Of a DNA stretch of 64,000 bases, positions 1 through 6,866 are shown piece after piece (position 1 is the first letter of the stretch; every line of letters begins with the position of its first letter). Location of the stretch: contig JBGSSS010000136.1 in assembly GCA_041736895.1 (NCBI GenBank), positions 10,374-74,373 of the forward strand, read 5' to 3'. The position numbers and the translations under genes are program-made. This DNA is from JANRLT01 sp041736895. Lineage in GTDB: Bacteria; Planctomycetota; Planctomycetia; Pirellulales; JALHPA01. The notes under the pieces are model-generated. The model was not told where the DNA came from. It saw only the letters and a program-made list of their open reading frames with translations, and did no database searches.

Positions 1-2
1 CG

Positions 3-731
3 GCGCGTGAAGCCAAGGACTTGCAGTTGCTCGGGCTGGGGTGCTTATTGCACGATGTCGGCAAGATGAAGACGCCGTCTGAAATCCTCAACAAGCCATC
101 GCGCTTGACCGAAGACGAGATGCGGATTATGGAGAAGCACACCACGAATGGCTACGACATGGTCAAGGGCCAAGTCCCGCCGAGTGCCGCGCAGATCGTC
201 CTCAACCACCATCAACGCTTCAACGGCCAAGGCTACCCGACGCGTATCGACCCGATGACGAACGAAGTCATGCCGCCGCTTTCCGGCAAACAGATTCCGA
301 TCTTTAGCCGGATCGCCACGGTCGTCGATATTTACGACGCTGCGACGGCGCAACGCTGCTATTCGCCGGCAAAACCGCCGGTGCGGGTGCTGCACGAGAT
401 GCGCACCTGGTGCGCTGGCTTCTTCGATCCGGTGATCGAACAAGCTTTTTACGAAATCATCCCGCCGTTCCCGGTCGGGCAAATGGTCAAGCTCAGCAAC
501 GGCGTCGAAGCGGCGGTTGTCGACTTCAACCCACGGCATCCGACGCGGCCCAAGGTCCAAGGCATCCGCAACCCGTACGGCGAGCGATACCTTGATCCGG
601 CGCAAGAAGAAATCGACATGGCGCTGCATCCGGAGCTGCGGATCACGCATCTTCAAGATGTTGATATTACGGCGTACACGGCTTCCCAAGAAACATTCAA
701 CGTCGCACGGCAGCAGCCGGCGCTGGCGTAG
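3..731 (+). CDS. HD-GYP-type phosphohydrolase, 3' part of gene
   Basis: The reading frame is open from the window edge, so the N-terminus (probably a sensory or receiver region) is missing. The visible part has the hallmarks of an HD-GYP domain: HDVGK for the HD metal dyad, then NHHQRFNGQGYP, which matches the HHE...GxGYP signature, and later VVDIYDAATA, the usual downstream DxxDA-like motif. HD-GYP proteins commonly hydrolyse cyclic di-GMP, acting in the cytoplasm; substrate is inferred from family only. The final ~80 residues, after the domain, are a short all-beta-looking tail (GVEAAVVDFNPRHPTRPKV) of the kind seen in planctomycete and gammaproteobacterial HD-GYP proteins. Family confident, substrate unproven. 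Confidence 0.85.
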   Translation, partial: AREAKDLQLLGLGCLLHDVGKMKTPSEILNKPSRLTEDEMRIMEKHTTNGYDMVKGQVPPSAAQIVLNHHQRFNGQGYPTRIDPMTNEVMPPLSGKQIPIFSRIATVVDIYDAATAQRCYSPAKPPVRVLHEMRTWCAGFFDPVIEQAFYEIIPPFPVGQMVKLSNGVEAAVVDFNPRHPTRPKVQGIRNPYGERYLDPAQEEIDMALHPELRITHLQDVDITAYTASQETFNVARQQPALA

Positions 732-871
732 GTGCGGCTGTGCCGCACAAACAGAATGGCTTATTCGAAGTGCAAGCGAAGCCGGCAGAAACACTTCGGC
801 CGCGCGTTCTGTCTGCTGAAGCTGCTGGCATTCGAGAATCGTGCTTGCGCCCGGCACAGCCGGGCCTACTT

Positions 872-2545
872 CTAGTGCTTCAACTTCTTGTACTTGAAGC
901 GATGCGGCTCGTCGGCCGACATGCCAAGGCGATCTTTGCGTTGGCTCTCGTAGTCGGCGAAGTTCCCTTCGCAGACGTGGACGTAGCCATCGCCTTCGAA
1001 GGCAATGATCGTAGTCGCGAGGCGATCCAAGAACCAGCGATCGTGGCTGATGACGACGACGCAGCCGGAGAAGGCCAGAATCGCTTCTTCGAGCGCTCGC
1101 AGTGTGTCGATGTCCAAGTCGTTCGTCGGTTCGTCGAGCAAGAGAACGTTGCAGCCACTGCGCAGGAGCTTCGCCAAGTGGACGCGGTTGCGTTCACCGC
1201 CCGAGAGATTGCCGACCTTTTTTTGTTGGTCGGGACCTTGGAAATTGAACCGCGCAACGTAGCTGCGCGAGTTCATTTTCTTCTTGCCCATCTCGAGCGT
1301 GTCGTGGCCGCCGGAGATTTCTTCCCAGATCGTCTTGTTCGGATCGAGCGCGTCGCGGCTTTGATCCACGATGCCGATCTCAACGGTTTCACCAACGCGA
1401 AACGTTCCCGTGTCCGGGGTTTCCTGTTTGGTGATCATACGGAATAACGTCGTCTTGCCGGCGCCGTTGGGCCCGATGATGCCGACGATGCCGCCCGGCG
1501 GCAAGCGGAAACTCAGGTCCTCGATCAGCACATTGTCGCCAAACGCCTTGTTGACGTTCTTGGCTTCGACGACGAGCGTCCCCAGCGGTTTGCCCGGCGG
1601 GATTTGGATTTCCAATTCCTCTTCTTTGTCGAGCATGCTTTCCGCGGCCAGCTTTTCGTAGGCCGTGACGCGTGCTTTGCTCTTGGCCTGACGGGCCTTG
1701 GGCGAGCTGCGAATCCATTCCAATTCCGTGGCCAAAGCTTTCTGGCGCGAGTCGGCGGCCTTCTCTTCTTCTTCGAGCCGCTTCCGTTTGTGTTCCAACC
1801 AAGCGGTGTAGTTCCCCTCGAACGGGAAGCCGCGGCCGCGGTCGATTTCGAGAATATACTGCGCCACGTTATCGAGAAAGTACCGATCGTGCGTCACCGC
1901 GACGACGGTCCCCTTGTACTCTGCCAAGTGCCGCTCGAGCCATTGGATGCTCTCGGCATCCAAGTGGTTCGTCGGTTCGTCGAGCAGCAGGAGGTCTGGC
2001 TTTTGCAGCAGGATCTTGCAAAGCGCGACCCGGCGTCGCTCGCCGCCGCTCAGGTTCGTGACCGGCGAATCGCCCGGCGGCAGGTTCATCGCATCCATCG
2101 CGATTTCAACTTGCCGGTCGAGTTCCCATGCGTTGTGCAGCTCGATCTGATCTTGCACCCGCGCTTGTTCGGCGAGGAGCTTTTCCATTTCCTCGGGTTC
2201 CATCGGCTCGGCGAATTTTTCGTTGATCTCGTCGTAGCGGCGCAGAATTTTCTTGATCGGCTCGACGGCCTCCATGACGTTTTCGAAGACCGTCTTGTCG
2301 GGATTAAGCTGCGGCTCTTGCGGCAAATAGCCGGCGGTGAAGCCTTCGCTGAGGCGCGCTTCGCCCTCGTAATCCTTATCCCAACCAGCCATGATCTTGA
2401 GCAGGGTACTCTTGCCCGAACCGTTGCGGCCGAGGACGCCGATTTTAGCGCCGGGATAAAAGGAGAGATAGATGTTTTTGAGGATCTCTTTTTGGCCGTG
2501 CTTCTTGCAGAGATCGTAGATTTGATAGATGTATTGCTGCGCCAT
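872..2545 (-). CDS. ettA: Energy-dependent translational throttle protein EttA (ABC-F ATPase)
   Basis: 557 residues, very close to E. coli EttA (555). Two ABC domains without membrane segments: Walker A GRNGSGKS at about 39-46, signature LSGGE at about 165-169 followed by LLLLDEPTNHLD, an arm/linker region around 90-145 and 240-310, then a second Walker A GPNGAGKT near 360 and a second LSGGE with LLLDEPTNDLD. ABC-F proteins bind the ribosomal E site; EttA slows entry into elongation when ADP is high. The N-terminus AQQYIYQIYDL resembles EttA more than other ABC-F groups. It is transcribed convergently with the upstream HD-GYP gene and is followed by no obvious partner. Confidence 0.93.
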   Translation of the reverse strand: MAQQYIYQIYDLCKKHGQKEILKNIYLSFYPGAKIGVLGRNGSGKSTLLKIMAGWDKDYEGEARLSEGFTAGYLPQEPQLNPDKTVFENVMEAVEPIKKILRRYDEINEKFAEPMEPEEMEKLLAEQARVQDQIELHNAWELDRQVEIAMDAMNLPPGDSPVTNLSGGERRRVALCKILLQKPDLLLLDEPTNHLDAESIQWLERHLAEYKGTVVAVTHDRYFLDNVAQYILEIDRGRGFPFEGNYTAWLEHKRKRLEEEEKAADSRQKALATELEWIRSSPKARQAKSKARVTAYEKLAAESMLDKEEELEIQIPPGKPLGTLVVEAKNVNKAFGDNVLIEDLSFRLPPGGIVGIIGPNGAGKTTLFRMITKQETPDTGTFRVGETVEIGIVDQSRDALDPNKTIWEEISGGHDTLEMGKKKMNSRSYVARFNFQGPDQQKKVGNLSGGERNRVHLAKLLRSGCNVLLLDEPTNDLDIDTLRALEEAILAFSGCVVVISHDRWFLDRLATTIIAFEGDGYVHVCEGNFADYESQRKDRLGMSADEPHRFKYKKLKH

Positions 2546-2610
2546 CGCGTGCGAATTCCGACAAAGCCAAGGGGAGAGGAAAGTCCCTCATTTTAGCGAG
2601 CGAACGCTTA

Positions 2611-2686
2611 GGATGACAGGGAGACAGGAGGACAGGATTACAGAGTTTTTTAGCATTCCTGTCCTCCTGCAATCCTATCTTCCTGA
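2611..2686. repeat. Palindromic CTGTC/CCTGC-rich intergenic repeat
   Basis: Between the start of ettA and the end of the next minus-strand gene. GACAGGGAGACAGGAGGAC on the left is approximately inverted by TCCTGTCCTCCTGC on the right. Related CCTGTCACCCTGC tracts occur at 13558-13590 and 36912-36950, so it is a dispersed family rather than a single hairpin. Confidence 0.6.
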
Positions 2687-2692
2687 TGACTG

Positions 2693-3784
2693 TTACTGCA
2701 TCTCCTTCGGCTCTTCGTCCGCGACTTCGACGAACGATTCGAGTGACTTTCGGAACGCGGCGGCCGAGGCGTCGAACTCCTTGGTCGTTGTCGTGAACTT
2801 CATCTCGTAATTTCGCGAGGGGCCGGTGAAGCGCCATTCGAGGATGCTTAGCTCGAACGGGCCTTGCTTGAAATGGATCGCCGTTTCGAGCGCTTCGGCG
2901 CCGGCGGGGCCGAAGCGAACGACTTTTTGCTCGAGTTTTGCCGCCGGATGCGTCACGGCCAATTGTTGCTGCATCGAGGTTTTGAGTTGCTCGAAGTCGA
3001 GCGCCTTTTTCTCGCTGGCTAGAACCAACAAGTTGTCGGTGAAGACCTCGTGCGTTTTGCCTTTCGCAAAAAAGATCACCTTGTCATTCGGACCGAACGC
3101 CGGTTTCCAGCCATCGGGCAACTCGAGCGCGAACTTGTATGCTTTCTGCAACCAGTATCCGCTCGGCATCTTTTGCAGGCCCGTATCGGGCGCGGTGAGC
3201 TTGACCGTGGCCAGCATTTCTTCGAAGTCCAAGCGATACGCTTCGAAATGTTCGCCGTCACTTTCGAGGACAAACGTGTACAGCACATCGTCGCGGATGA
3301 TCCGCGTACGCAGTTCGTAATTCTTGGCTCCGTCCTCGCGCGGGACTTCCCACATCGTGTCGAGCCGATCGCTCCAGCCCTTGGTGCGTTCGGTATTGAA
3401 TTTCTTCGCGTCGAGCTTCGAAATCGCGTTTTCTTTGAGGGTGAGGCGCGGCTCGGTCTTCTTTTCGGTCGCTCTCTTTTGCTCGGCTTCATCGGCCGCT
3501 TGGTGGCGTTTTTTGAATTCGTCGAGACTGCTCGGCGCGAGCGACAGTTCGCAGGCGACCACGCCCTCGTGCGATTCCTTTTCCTGCGGCAGCCGCAGCA
3601 CAAAAGCCGCGTCATCCTGAGCCCACCCAACTAACCGCCAGGCTTGCGGCACACGGCACGAGACGCCGTACTTTTCCACATTGACCGCGCGGGTATTGTT
3701 GTCAGGAGTTTCTTCCTGGGCGCATGCTGTCACCCCGTACGAAACGAGCAGCAGCGCGACCGCGAGCGAAGTGAATCGGAACAT
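2693..3784 (-). CDS. Secreted protein of unknown function
   Basis: Start taken at the ATG giving MFRFTSLAVALLLVSYGV, a typical signal peptide ending near ACAQ; a start 15 bases upstream exists but would put charged and Trp residues in front of the signal. The mature protein (~340 residues) is soluble-looking, with two similar halves: each has a stretch reading roughly 'SCRVPQAWRLVGW' or 'KFALELPDGWKPAFG', suggesting a tandem domain of the type that resembles PsbP or DUF1795-like folds. This domain idea is inference. A Lys/Glu-rich charged stretch lies between about residues 90 and 115. Not recognised beyond that; divergent from mfnD, 115 bp away. Confidence 0.7.
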   Translation of the reverse strand: MFRFTSLAVALLLVSYGVTACAQEETPDNNTRAVNVEKYGVSCRVPQAWRLVGWAQDDAAFVLRLPQEKESHEGVVACELSLAPSSLDEFKKRHQAADEAEQKRATEKKTEPRLTLKENAISKLDAKKFNTERTKGWSDRLDTMWEVPREDGAKNYELRTRIIRDDVLYTFVLESDGEHFEAYRLDFEEMLATVKLTAPDTGLQKMPSGYWLQKAYKFALELPDGWKPAFGPNDKVIFFAKGKTHEVFTDNLLVLASEKKALDFEQLKTSMQQQLAVTHPAAKLEQKVVRFGPAGAEALETAIHFKQGPFELSILEWRFTGPSRNYEMKFTTTTKEFDASAAAFRKSLESFVEVADEEPKEMQ

Positions 3785-3899
3785 GCAGGGTCTCCACACT
3801 CGAACAATAAAACGGCTGCCGTTATGATACTCTGCTCGCCCGCACAGGGTGAACCAAGTTCTTCGAGATTCGTCCGCGAATTTATTTAATCCTAGCGTT

Positions 3900-4961
3900 A
3901 TGCCGCGACTTTTGATCTACGAAGAATGTCTGGCGGCATATCAACCAGGACCAATCGGCAACCTAACGCAAGACTTCCTCGCCGAAGGCCTGGCGATGGT
4001 GTTGGGGGTAGCCGAGGACTTTGCGCGGCTTCGAGATTGGCAGGTTCGTGTCCTACGCTCCGTGGAATTAATCGGCACTACGCCATCTCAAGTGTCGTGG
4101 ACATGGGTCGATGTGAATGCCAGCATTGAAGACTTCTTAGCACGGGATGCACAAGCCGCCGATGTTACGTTGGTCATCGCGCCGGAGTGTGGCGGGCTAT
4201 TGGAACAGCGTGCAAGTGAAGTGGTGACGGCTGGCGGGAAGTTGCTTGGACCTTCGCCTGAGTGGATTCAATTGGCTAGCAATAAGACGGCAGTCCTAAA
4301 CCGCTTGCAAGCCAGCGGAATCCGTACACCGCGAGGTTATTACGATTCTTCTTTCTTTGAACATCGTTTTAATTACCCTGTCGTCCTCAAGCCGAATGAC
4401 GGGGCTGGCTCGGACGAATTGCGTTTATTTTGCGATCATAATTCTTTAAGTGCGTTTATCATCAAGCACCGCTTCTCTACGCCCATTGTTCTCGAAGCTC
4501 TACTTTGGCGCTGCGAAGAATTCGTTCCAGGCCAAGCCGCCAGTGTCGTGATCCTTTGTGGACCAACCGGAATAATGGCCTTGCGCCCCACGACGCAACT
4601 GATTGCCTTCGCTGACGATGGTCGCATCAGTTATCAAGGCGGGGCGATGAATTTGAGCCCTGCGGAAGAGGCGCGGGCCCAAAAGCTCGGGCTTGCCGTC
4701 GCGCAAGCCTTGCCGCCGACGAACGGATACATCGGCATTGATCTGATCTTGGGCGAAGCCTCCGATGGGAGCGAGGACACGGTCATCGAAGTAAACCCCC
4801 GCTTAACAACATCTTATCTCGGCTTGCGTGCGGCGACGGAAGATTCCCTTGCCGAGGCCATGTGGCGAATCTCGCAGGGTGAAAGCGTGAATATCAATTG
4901 GCTGCCAAATGTTGTAGAATTCACCAAGCAAGGCCAAGTCACCATCCGCGATCGCTCATAG
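3900..4961 (+). CDS. mfnD: ATP-grasp protein, MfnD-like (tyramine/tyrosine-glutamate ligase family)
   Basis: 353 residues from the ATG at 3900; an in-frame GTG at 3849 would add 17 residues unlike the family. Order of motifs fits ATP-grasp ligases of the MfnD group: N-terminal LLIYEE, SNKTAVLNRLQASGIRTP at the start of the ATP-binding part, PVVLKPNDGAGSDE as the glycine-rich nucleotide loop, EEFVPGQAASV, then GYIGIDLI and VIEVNPRLTTSYLGL, the metal-binding end. In methanogens MfnD ligates glutamate to tyramine in methanofuran synthesis; bacterial relatives are proposed to act in methylofuran synthesis. Followed after 74 bp by the mfnF-like gene and then mfnE, which strongly supports the assignment. 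The exact amine substrate (tyramine or tyrosine) cannot be read from sequence. Confidence 0.82.
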   Translation: MPRLLIYEECLAAYQPGPIGNLTQDFLAEGLAMVLGVAEDFARLRDWQVRVLRSVELIGTTPSQVSWTWVDVNASIEDFLARDAQAADVTLVIAPECGGLLEQRASEVVTAGGKLLGPSPEWIQLASNKTAVLNRLQASGIRTPRGYYDSSFFEHRFNYPVVLKPNDGAGSDELRLFCDHNSLSAFIIKHRFSTPIVLEALLWRCEEFVPGQAASVVILCGPTGIMALRPTTQLIAFADDGRISYQGGAMNLSPAEEARAQKLGLAVAQALPPTNGYIGIDLILGEASDGSEDTVIEVNPRLTTSYLGLRAATEDSLAEAMWRISQGESVNINWLPNVVEFTKQGQVTIRDRS

Positions 4962-5035
4962 CCATAACGGTCGCCAACGAGGTGTCGCGCGTCGCCATTC
5001 CGTCAGTTCTCTGCCTCCTTTCTCCTCGAACAACC

Positions 5036-6046
5036 ATGCAATGGTTAGCCCTGGATATCGGTGGTGCGAATCTGAAAGTCGCTGACGGGCAGAAATACGC
5101 GGCGTGGCAATCATTTGCTCTCTGGCAAAAGCCGCGGCAGCTTGGCGACACGCTCAAGAACATGCTCCATACCGCGCCGCGTGCCGATCAATTGGCCGTC
5201 ACGATGACGGGCGAGTTGGCCGACTGCTTTACGACGCGCAGCGAAGGCGTGCAATTCATCCTCGAAGCGATGACCGCGGCAGCCGAAAAACGTCCGCTGA
5301 AAATCTATAGCGTTCGCGAAGGCCTGATTTCGCCAAAGGCGGCACTCAAACAACCCCTCGATGTCGCCGCGGCCAATTGGCACGCGCTGGCACGGTTTGC
5401 TGGACGCCTTGCTCCGACGGGACTCACGCTGCTAATTGACATGGGTTCAACGACGACCGATATCATTCCGTTGCTGAATGGTCAGTGTGAAGCGGCTGGT
5501 AAAAATGATGTCGAGCGGCTGATCACCGGCGAGTTGGTTTACAGCGGCGTCGAGCGAACGCCAGTCAGTTCCGTGGCGATGACGCTGTCCTATCGCGGGA
5601 ACAATGTCCCAATCGCCAGCGAGTTGTTCGCGACGACACGCGATGTTTACTTGACCCTCGGGGACTTGCCCCCACAGCCGAGCGACCTTGGCACGGCCAA
5701 TGGCAAACCGGCGACCAAGTCTTATGCGCGCGACCGTCTGGCGCATCTGTTTTGCCTGGACCGCGTATCATTCGAAGATCAGGACGCGCTGGAAGCCGCC
5801 GAAGGCGTGGATCGCCAACTCACGGCGCGCGTGGCAATGGCTCTGTCTCAAGTCACCGGCCGTTTCGACGAAACGCTCGAAACGGTGATTATCAGCGGGC
5901 AAGGCGAATTCTTCATCCGGCGGCTGTTGGATCGACTCCGCATTCGCTGCCGCATCGTGTCATTGGAGCAAGAACTTGGCAGCAGTATTTCGCGCTGTGC
6001 GCCGGCTCATGCGCTGGCGGTGTTGGCGAGGGAAGCGAATGGATGA
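5036..6046 (+). CDS. mfnF: H4MPT-linked C1 transfer protein, MfnF-like (hydantoinase/oxoprolinase superfamily)
   Basis: 336 residues; the ATG at 5036 gives the canonical N-terminus MQWLALDIGGANLKVADG, an ASKHA-type phosphate loop. Further family landmarks: VTMTGELADCFTTRSEGV at about 56-73, NWHALARFAG, then LLIDMGSTTTDIIPL as the second phosphate motif, RLITGELVYSGVERTPV, VYLTLGDLPP and IISGQGEFFIRRL near the end. This matches the family annotated as 'H4MPT-linked C1 transfer pathway protein', whose archaeal member MfnF couples the aminomethylfuran diphosphate to the glutamyl-tyramine half. It sits between mfnD and mfnE; the stop is 43 bp before the mfnE start, so an operon is likely. No truncation seen. 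Confidence 0.87.
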   Translation: MQWLALDIGGANLKVADGQKYAAWQSFALWQKPRQLGDTLKNMLHTAPRADQLAVTMTGELADCFTTRSEGVQFILEAMTAAAEKRPLKIYSVREGLISPKAALKQPLDVAAANWHALARFAGRLAPTGLTLLIDMGSTTTDIIPLLNGQCEAAGKNDVERLITGELVYSGVERTPVSSVAMTLSYRGNNVPIASELFATTRDVYLTLGDLPPQPSDLGTANGKPATKSYARDRLAHLFCLDRVSFEDQDALEAAEGVDRQLTARVAMALSQVTGRFDETLETVIISGQGEFFIRRLLDRLRIRCRIVSLEQELGSSISRCAPAHALAVLAREANG

Positions 6047-6058
6047 GTTTGCTTTCTC

Positions 6059-6083
6059 GTTTAGCGGCGACTCGCAGAGGAGC
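6059..6083 (+). repeat. Half of a palindromic repeat that supplies the mfnE ribosome binding site
   Basis: TTTAGCGGCGACTCG followed by AGAGGAGC is nearly identical to the left half of the full palindrome at 39666-39739. Here it lies directly after mfnF, and its AGGAG at about 6077-6081 is at good Shine-Dalgarno distance from the TTG start of mfnE at 6089. The translation signal of mfnE is therefore built from repeat sequence. Confidence 0.65.
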
Positions 6084-6088
6084 TTTTT

Positions 6089-6706
6089 TTGATTCGCGTC
6101 ATCAAACTCGGCGGCAGTTTGCTCACCTTACCGGACTGGCACGAGCGGTTCCAGCGTTGGCTAGCTACGGAATCTCCGGCGACAAATCTGTTGCTAATCG
6201 GCGGCGGCGAATTGGTGAATGTCTTACGCCGCGAGCATGAGCGTTTTCCCTACACGGAAAAGGTCATGCACGACGCGGCACTCGCCGTGATGGACCTCAA
6301 CGCCGAGTTGGCTGTGGCACGCTTGCCAAGTGCGATACTGTTGGAATGTGCTGCCGATCTTGAGCGACCATTCCCCCCGGTCATTGACCGGGGGCTAAAT
6401 GGCACGGCTGCGATTCACTTCATACACATCACATCCTGGTGGAAGGCGGCAGTAGCTAGTGGCCGTGCGCTGCCGCCCGAAACCTGGGACACCACGAGCG
6501 ATACACTTGCAGCCTGGGTTGCTGAAATAGCCGAGGCCCAGGAACTTGTCTTACTCAAATCGGCCAATCCTCCGGCGCGAAGAACTGACTGGATGAAGCA
6601 TGGTTATGTTGATCGCAATTTTTTTCAGTATCTTCCTGAGGGTATCTGCTATCGCGCCGTGAACCTTCTCCATTTCAAAATGGGTCACGTTCCTCGATCA
6701 GCATAA
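6089..6706 (+). CDS. mfnE: Amino acid kinase family protein, MfnE-like, with an in-frame repeat insertion
   Basis: 205 residues from a TTG start, chosen because AGAGGAG lies 8 bases upstream and MIRVIKLGGSLL is the family N-terminus. Amino-acid-kinase features: KLGGSL, LLLIGGGELV, HDAALAVMDLNAEL, LPPETWDTTSDTLAAWVAE, LVLLKSAN and GYVDRNFFQYL. Archaeal MfnE phosphorylates aminomethylfuran phosphate to the diphosphate used by MfnF, so with the two genes before it this completes three steps of methanofuran assembly. Odd feature: bases 6373-6396 are a copy of a dispersed palindrome (10-bp arms CCCCCGGTCA), translated in frame as PPVIDRGLN at about residues 96-104, in the variable stretch before the LPPETWD motif. 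All motifs are intact, so the product may still work. Confidence 0.8.
   Translation: MIRVIKLGGSLLTLPDWHERFQRWLATESPATNLLLIGGGELVNVLRREHERFPYTEKVMHDAALAVMDLNAELAVARLPSAILLECAADLERPFPPVIDRGLNGTAAIHFIHITSWWKAAVASGRALPPETWDTTSDTLAAWVAEIAEAQELVLLKSANPPARRTDWMKHGYVDRNFFQYLPEGICYRAVNLLHFKMGHVPRSA
6374..6394. repeat. Palindromic repeat (CCCCCGGTCA arms) inside mfnE
   Basis: Perfect 10-bp arms CCCCCGGTCA / TGACCGGGGG around a single T, followed by CTAAAT. Same family as the arms of the doublets at 27766-27905 and 50151-50301, where it lies between genes. Here only one arm is present and the reading frame stays open through it. Confidence 0.85.
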
Positions 6707-6866
6707 TGCTGCTAGCGACGAATAGTCGCTCCCTGGCCTTCGCAGTTTGCCTAAATCGAACAATCCGAAAAATACTTTAAATTCTTACAACCAACTCACC
6801 CGATATAGACGGCACAACGTCCTAGCGGGGACGCGTAGGTTAATCCTAAAGCATTTGGTGTTCTTC

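Noticed and set aside
1604..2596. Open frame of 330 codons on the plus strand
   Set aside because: Antisense to ettA, no motifs; typical shadow frame of a high-G+C gene.
3849..3899. Upstream GTG start for mfnD
   Set aside because: The extra residues have no counterpart in ATP-grasp MfnD proteins; ATG at 3900 gives the normal LLIYEE start.
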